The position numbers were made by a program, and so were the translations under genes. Below the pieces are notes generated by a model, which was given only the letters and a program-made list of their open reading frames with translations, did no database searches and was not told the DNA's origin. This document shows, piece after piece, positions 14,098 to 18,162 of a DNA stretch of 18,162 nucleotides (within the stretch, counting starts at the first letter, position 1; each line of letters starts with the position of its first letter). This stretch comes from an uncultured Elusimicrobium sp. (GTDB taxonomy: Bacteria > Elusimicrobiota > Elusimicrobia > Elusimicrobiales > Elusimicrobiaceae): contig CADAFA010000017.1 in NCBI GenBank assembly GCA_902787065.1, positions 1-18,162 of the forward strand, given 5' to 3'.

Positions 14098-14958
14098 ATG
14101 AACTTTCAGGATATAATACACAATCTCCAGGTATATTGGAAAAAGCAAGGTTGCCTTGTTGTGCAACCATACGATTTGGAAAAGGGTGCAGGAACCTTTA
14201 ACCCTTTTACATTTTTCGGTTCTTTAACACCGAAACCGACAAGCGTCTGTTACGTTGAGCCATGCCGCCGCCCCGCCGACGGCAGATATGGGGAAAACCC
14301 AAACAGGCTCGGTAAATATTATCAATTTCAGGTTATTTTAAAACCGTCACCGGCAAATATTCAGCAGCTTTATTTAAACTCTTTAAAGGCAATCGGGCTT
14401 GACCCGGAAATTCATGACGTCCGCTGGATTGAAGATGATTGGCAATCCCCGACACTCGGTGCATCAGGTGTCGGTTGGGAAATTTGGCTTGACGGTATGG
14501 AAATTACACAGTTTACCTATTTCCAAATTATGGCCGGTTACAGTTTAAAACCGATTACCGTTGAAATTACTTACGGTCTTGAAAGATTAGCCATGTACTC
14601 CCAAAAGAAAGACACAATTTTTGATATTATGTGGAACGATACCACCACTTACGGTGAAATGGTAAAAGAAAGCGAAAGGCAATTTTCCCACTATAATTTT
14701 GAGGAAGCCAATGTCGCAAACCTCCGCCGCTACGTGGAAGAAAATGAGGAAGAATGCCGCACTCTTTGTAAAAAAGGTTTATACTTGCCTGCTTATGATT
14801 GTGCTATGCGTGTTTCCCATTACTTTAATACGCTTGAAGCACGTGGTGCAATTTCCGTCAGTGACAGAACAAATATTATAGCCAAAATCCGCCACCTTGC
14901 AAAGCTTTGCGCCGGTGAATATATCAAACAACAGGAAGAACAGGAGGCCGCAAAATGA
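14098..14958 (+). CDS. glyQ: Glycyl-tRNA synthetase alpha subunit
   Basis: A 286-residue catalytic alpha subunit of the alpha2-beta2 bacterial GlyRS, which activates glycine and charges tRNA-Gly with the beta subunit. Nearly every family block is present: MNFQDIIHNLQVYWKKQGC at the start, QPYDLEKGAGTFNP, RRPADGRYGENPNRL, YYQFQVILKPSP, IEDDWQSPTLGASGVGWEIW and DGMEITQFTYFQ. The frame is open upstream to 14032, but the family starts at MNFQDI, and a -10 box six bases before 14098 fixes the start. The stop overlaps the glyS start as ATGA. It is divergent from accB. Confidence 0.97.
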   Translation: MNFQDIIHNLQVYWKKQGCLVVQPYDLEKGAGTFNPFTFFGSLTPKPTSVCYVEPCRRPADGRYGENPNRLGKYYQFQVILKPSPANIQQLYLNSLKAIGLDPEIHDVRWIEDDWQSPTLGASGVGWEIWLDGMEITQFTYFQIMAGYSLKPITVEITYGLERLAMYSQKKDTIFDIMWNDTTTYGEMVKESERQFSHYNFEEANVANLRRYVEENEEECRTLCKKGLYLPAYDCAMRVSHYFNTLEARGAISVSDRTNIIAKIRHLAKLCAGEYIKQQEEQEAAK

Positions 14959-17003
14959 ACGCACTTTTACAAATAGGGACGGAACATCTCCCAGCCCGTT
15001 TTTTAAGGCCTGCTTTAGAACAGCTTAAAGAAAACGCAATAAAAATTTTAGCGGAAAACCGCCTTAATTATAATTCTTTAGAAACTTACGGAACTTACAA
15101 AAAATTAGTTCTTGAAATTCAAAATTTAGCAGCAATTAGCGAAGATATTTCAAAAGAAGTCAAAGGCCCACCGGCTAAATTATTGAAAGGTGCAGATGGT
15201 AAATTTACCCCTCAAGCCTTAGGTTTTGCCGCAAAAAACGGTATTAAGGCCGAGCAATTAATTGTAAAAGAAACCGATAAAGGCCCCTTTATTTATTCCG
15301 ATATAAAAATCAAAGGTATTAAGACTGAAAAGTTGCTTACAACAATTTTCCCGGAACTTATTAAAAGTTTGAATTTTGCAAAAAATATGGTGTGGGAAGA
15401 TTCCGGTTTCCGCTTTGCCCGCCCTATCAGAAGTATTATCGCGCTTTACGGCAGTAAAATTATTAAGTTCGAAATTGCCGGTGTTAAGTCATCAAATAAA
15501 GCTTACGGTTTAAGTTCTTTTAAACAAACACCGATAATAATCAAAAGTCCGGAAGCTTATAAAGACGCACTTAAAAATCAAATTCACCCGATACTTGTTG
15601 ATATTGAAGAACGTAAAAAAGCCCTTATCAGAAGTATTGAAGGCTGTACAAAACTTTTAGGTTATCAGGCCGATTTAGATGAAGATTTAATAAACGAAAC
15701 CGTTAATTTTACGGAACACCCTATTGCCCTTGCCGGCGATATGGCTTTAAGTTTTATGAAACTTCCGAAAAAACTTTTAACAACGGTTTTAAAAACACAA
15801 ATCAAAATGTTCCCTGTCGTTGATAAAAAAGGCGAACTTCAGCCACATTTTATTGCAGTTAGGGATGGTGTTTCCGTTAATCAGGAAGAAGTCAAAACCG
15901 GTTTTAAAAATGTTATGACAGCACGTTTAACGGATGCAGTTTTCTTCTTTGAAAATGATTTAAAACTCGGTCTTGATAATATGCGTAAGAAACTCAAAAA
16001 CATCAATTTTATTGATGGTATGGGCACGATGGAAGATAAAACAAAACGCATCACTTCTTTAACTTCCGCTTTGGCGAAATTATTGAATTTTAATTCCACC
16101 GAAACCGAAAATGCAAAACAAGCCGCCGGTTATGCTTATGCGGATTTGGCAAGCTCAGTAGTTTATGAGTTTACCGATTTGCAAGGTTATATGGGCGGTG
16201 TTTATGCTCAAAAAGAAAACCGCGTGCCCGATGTTTGCACCGCTTTGGAGGAATTTTATTTGCCTTTATCTGCCTCTTCAGAATTGCCTAAAACAAAGGT
16301 TGGTTCTTTGGTAAGTTTGGCAGGTAAACTTGATACTTTGGCGGCTAATTTTAAAGCCGGCCAAGTGCCAAGCGGCAGTCAAGATCCTTTTGCTTTACGC
16401 CGTCAGGCTATGGGCGCAGTCAGAATTGTGCTTGCAAACAATTGGCCTTTAAGCATTAATCAATTAGCGGAGCTTTCTTCAAAGAATTTGCCGGAAAGTG
16501 AAAATAACCAGCTTGCTCAACTGCCTGAATTTTTATGGCAGCGCCTGCAAAATATTTTAGAAGAAAAAGAAATACCTGAAGATATTATTTCAGCAGTCAA
16601 AAATTTTGATATGCCGCTTAATATTGTTTTAGCAAATGCCGCAATTTTAGCCGAGCAATTAAAAAGCGAAACTTTACAAGCGGTAGCGGAATCAGCTAAA
16701 CGTGTTGCCAATATTTTAAAACAAGCATCGCAAAATTTACCTGCTTTAAAAATATCTTTGCTTAAAGAACAAGAAGAGATTTATTTAAATAAAGCAGTTG
16801 ATAATTTGCCTAAAGCACAGGACTTTGCAACGGAGCTTAAAAATCTTTCCGCCTTAAAACAGCCTTTAGAAGATTTTTTTGCTAAAATAATGGTAAATGT
16901 AAAAGAAGAAGAAATTAAACAAAACCGTCTTGCATTACTTACAAAAGTTAAAATGGTTTTATTTAAAACAGCTGACTTAGGTAAATTAAAAAAGAGAGGT
17001 TAA
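14955..17003 (+). CDS. glyS: Glycyl-tRNA synthetase beta subunit
   Basis: A 682-residue beta subunit, close to the usual length of about 690. It binds tRNA-Gly and is required with GlyQ for charging. Landmarks are LLQIGTEHLPARFLRPALEQL at the N-terminus, KGPPAKLLKGADG, ALGFAAKNG, KLDTLAANFKAGQVPSGSQDPFALRRQAMG in the middle, and a C-terminal helical anticodon-binding region. Its ATG overlaps the glyQ stop by four bases and has AGGAGG a few bases upstream, so the subunits are translationally coupled. The stop is one base before a prepilin gene. Confidence 0.97.
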   Translation: MNALLQIGTEHLPARFLRPALEQLKENAIKILAENRLNYNSLETYGTYKKLVLEIQNLAAISEDISKEVKGPPAKLLKGADGKFTPQALGFAAKNGIKAEQLIVKETDKGPFIYSDIKIKGIKTEKLLTTIFPELIKSLNFAKNMVWEDSGFRFARPIRSIIALYGSKIIKFEIAGVKSSNKAYGLSSFKQTPIIIKSPEAYKDALKNQIHPILVDIEERKKALIRSIEGCTKLLGYQADLDEDLINETVNFTEHPIALAGDMALSFMKLPKKLLTTVLKTQIKMFPVVDKKGELQPHFIAVRDGVSVNQEEVKTGFKNVMTARLTDAVFFFENDLKLGLDNMRKKLKNINFIDGMGTMEDKTKRITSLTSALAKLLNFNSTETENAKQAAGYAYADLASSVVYEFTDLQGYMGGVYAQKENRVPDVCTALEEFYLPLSASSELPKTKVGSLVSLAGKLDTLAANFKAGQVPSGSQDPFALRRQAMGAVRIVLANNWPLSINQLAELSSKNLPESENNQLAQLPEFLWQRLQNILEEKEIPEDIISAVKNFDMPLNIVLANAAILAEQLKSETLQAVAESAKRVANILKQASQNLPALKISLLKEQEEIYLNKAVDNLPKAQDFATELKNLSALKQPLEDFFAKIMVNVKEEEIKQNRLALLTKVKMVLFKTADLGKLKKRG

Positions 17004-17004
17004 A

Positions 17005-17484
17005 ATGAATAAAAAGGGTTTTACTTTAGTGGAACTTTTGATAGTTGTTGTTATTATTGCCGGCTTTGCTGCGATGACTTACCCCTCTTATAGAAGCTCC
17101 ATAGAACGCGCACGGGCAAGTGAAGCTGTTACTATGCTTGGTACAATCCAAGCGGCGCAACAAAAGCATTTTATTAATTATGAAGAGTATGGCACAACTT
17201 TCCGTGATATTAATGATTTTGAGCCCGCTATTAAAAATTTCGACTCTACGCAGTCTTCTTTTTATACGGAATATTTTAAATATAGTCTTGATTCTGACAA
17301 TAAGCAAGCCAAAGCCCAAAGGGCAGATGGTAGCTCTATATTAAACAAAGGCTATGAATTAGTTGCCGAGTATAATAAAGATTTTATAATGTGTAAAGTC
17401 TTAGATGGTAGTGAAGACGGGGACAAAGTTTGTTCTTCTTTAACTGACAGAGAAAAAATAGACACCTATTACCCGATTTATTAA
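17005..17484 (+). CDS. Type IV prepilin-like protein in the glyQS operon
   Basis: A 159-residue prepilin with leader MNKKG, cleavage G5|F6, then FTLVELLIVVVIIAGFAAM and Glu at mature position 5. The long helix continues through YPSYRSSIERARASEAVTML. The globular region has only two cysteines (C130 and C143), separated by 12 residues near the C-terminus like a pilin disulfide loop. The start is one base after glyS, with GAGAGG as ribosome site, and there is no promoter of its own, so it is expressed with glycyl-tRNA synthetase. It differs from the other two pilins here in its helix sequence and in lacking a poly(T) promoter. It could be a minor pilin, a pseudopilin or a pilus subunit. Confidence 0.9.
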   Translation: MNKKGFTLVELLIVVVIIAGFAAMTYPSYRSSIERARASEAVTMLGTIQAAQQKHFINYEEYGTTFRDINDFEPAIKNFDSTQSSFYTEYFKYSLDSDNKQAKAQRADGSSILNKGYELVAEYNKDFIMCKVLDGSEDGDKVCSSLTDREKIDTYYPIY

Positions 17485-17503
17485 AACTCTAAAAACATAA
17501 AAA

Positions 17504-17530
17504 TCCCCCTAAATAAATAGGGGGAGTTTT
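17504..17530 (+). terminator. Rho-independent terminator of the glyQ-glyS-pilin operon
   Basis: Seven-bp stem TCCCCCT/AGGGGGA (17504-17510 with 17519-17525), loop of eight A/T bases, then GTTTT. The A run before the stem could extend it with one bulged G. It starts 19 bp after the pilin stop. Confidence 0.85.
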
Positions 17531-17577
17531 ATCTCGCTTCCTTTTTAAATATTCATTTTATTCGTCGCAAAAAGCAT

Positions 17578-17610
17578 TTGACTTGCTTTTTTTTTTTTTT
17601 TCTGTATAAT
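17578..17610 (+). promoter_or_regulatory. Poly(T)-spacer promoter of prepilin gene 17639
   Basis: -35 TTGACT (17578-17583), then TGC, fifteen uninterrupted T (17587-17601), CTG and a perfect -10 TATAAT (17605-17610). The spacer is 21 bp, about four longer than optimal. The 33-bp upstream block seen in the other two copies is not clearly present. The same layout before another pilin supports a functional element, and the present length predicts weak or off expression. Confidence 0.6.
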
Positions 17611-17638
17611 ATATTGTACTTAAATAAAAATACCCTGT

Positions 17639-18136
17639 GTGGTAAATAACAAAAAAGGTTTTACTTTACTTGAGCTTTTAGTAGTAGTTTTGATAATCGG
17701 CATTTTAGCTGCAATTGCCTTACCGCAGTATAAGGAAGCAGTAGAAAAATCAATTATGCAAGAGGCAATTGTAAATTTAAAAGTCATAGCAGAAGCAAAT
17801 GAAAGATTTTATATGATTAACGGCAGATATGCAACTGTTGATGAAATAGATAAATTGGATATTGATATATTGGGGGAAGTAAAAGATAGCTCACAAACAG
17901 GTTTATCGGGTAATAGGGTTATGACAAAATATTTTATATATGCACCTAATTTCGGAAGTGGTGGAGCTAAAGCTGTTGCTCATAGAGTAAAAGAAGGTGT
18001 TACCGATTATCAGAATAATGCCCCATATTATTTGGGTGTAGGGCAATCAAGTAACAAATTATCCTGTTCTGCACATAATTCAAATTTTATACAACAAAAA
18101 CTTTGCACTAAAATACAAAGTGAAGGCCATTTATAA
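17639..18136 (+). CDS. Type IV prepilin-like protein with GTG start
   Basis: A 165-residue prepilin: MVNNKKG leader, cleavage G7|F8, then FTLLELLVVVLIIGILAAIALPQY, identical to the pilin at 9027 through IALP. The two genes use different synonymous codons there, so they are not a fresh duplication. The globular part carries one cysteine pair, C143 (in CSAH) and C156 (in KLC), echoing CYAH...RLC of the 9027 pilin. No ATG is available; the best start is GTG at 17639, without a recognisable ribosome site, while sister pilins begin ATGAATAAAAA. Expression may therefore be low. There are 26 bases after the stop, with no terminator visible. Confidence 0.85.
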   Translation: MVNNKKGFTLLELLVVVLIIGILAAIALPQYKEAVEKSIMQEAIVNLKVIAEANERFYMINGRYATVDEIDKLDIDILGEVKDSSQTGLSGNRVMTKYFIYAPNFGSGGAKAVAHRVKEGVTDYQNNAPYYLGVGQSSNKLSCSAHNSNFIQQKLCTKIQSEGHL

Positions 18137-18162
18137 TTATAAGAGAAATTCTAAAACGAACT

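Overview
This AT-rich bacterial window reads as chromosome of a Gram-negative, probably anaerobic host-associated organism. An Elusimicrobium-like member of the Elusimicrobiota is my best guess. The guess rests on several scattered single prepilin genes with near-identical N-termini (FTLLELLVVVLIIGILAAIALP), an alpha2-beta2 glycyl-tRNA synthetase, an LPS-heptose enzyme and a POT peptide transporter. No phage, transposase, CRISPR array or plasmid function is visible. The window opens inside a homopolymer A tract, which may be a contig edge.

Layout. (1) 1-54: a promoter-like element on the minus strand, reading out of the window. (2) 112-624: thioredoxin-fold lipoprotein with a terminator, then tRNA-Phe(GAA) at 737-808. 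(3) 840-1979, minus: a divergent CoaBC-type flavoprotein. (4) 2060-3388, minus: POT-family peptide symporter whose leader carries a terminator-like hairpin. (5) 3637-8895, plus: an operon of a 1256-residue coiled-coil protein, D-Ala-D-Ala ligase and a small membrane protein. (6) 9027-9548: a prepilin behind a promoter with a poly(T) spacer. (7) 13988 down to 9545, minus: an apparent five-gene operon accB - accC (disrupted) - rfaE2 - serine-palmitoyltransferase-like - GNAT acyltransferase. (8) 14098-17484, plus: glyQ - glyS - prepilin. (9) 17639-18136: a third prepilin, again behind a poly(T)-spacer promoter.

How the genes fit together. The minus-strand operon looks devoted to envelope lipids: malonyl-CoA formation, ADP-heptose synthesis, then an alpha-oxoamine synthase resembling serine palmitoyltransferase, translationally coupled to a GNAT protein resembling bacterial ceramide synthase candidates. 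The accC gene has lost about 50 bp and its frame, and the partner AccB has a degenerate biotin-acceptor motif. The coiled-coil/ddl operon points to cell-wall or cell-shape work. The peptide transporter fits a peptide-using lifestyle.

The strongest unexplained signal is a repeated promoter architecture: TTGAC(A/T), three bases, an uninterrupted T tract of 14, 15 or at least 18, then a -10-like box. It stands before both free-standing pilin genes and at the left edge facing outward. Tract slippage would change the -35/-10 spacing, so these are candidate phase-variable pilin promoters. Two of the three copies share an extra 33-bp upstream block. A second theme is apparent leaderless transcription: several start codons lie 6-8 nt after a -10 box.
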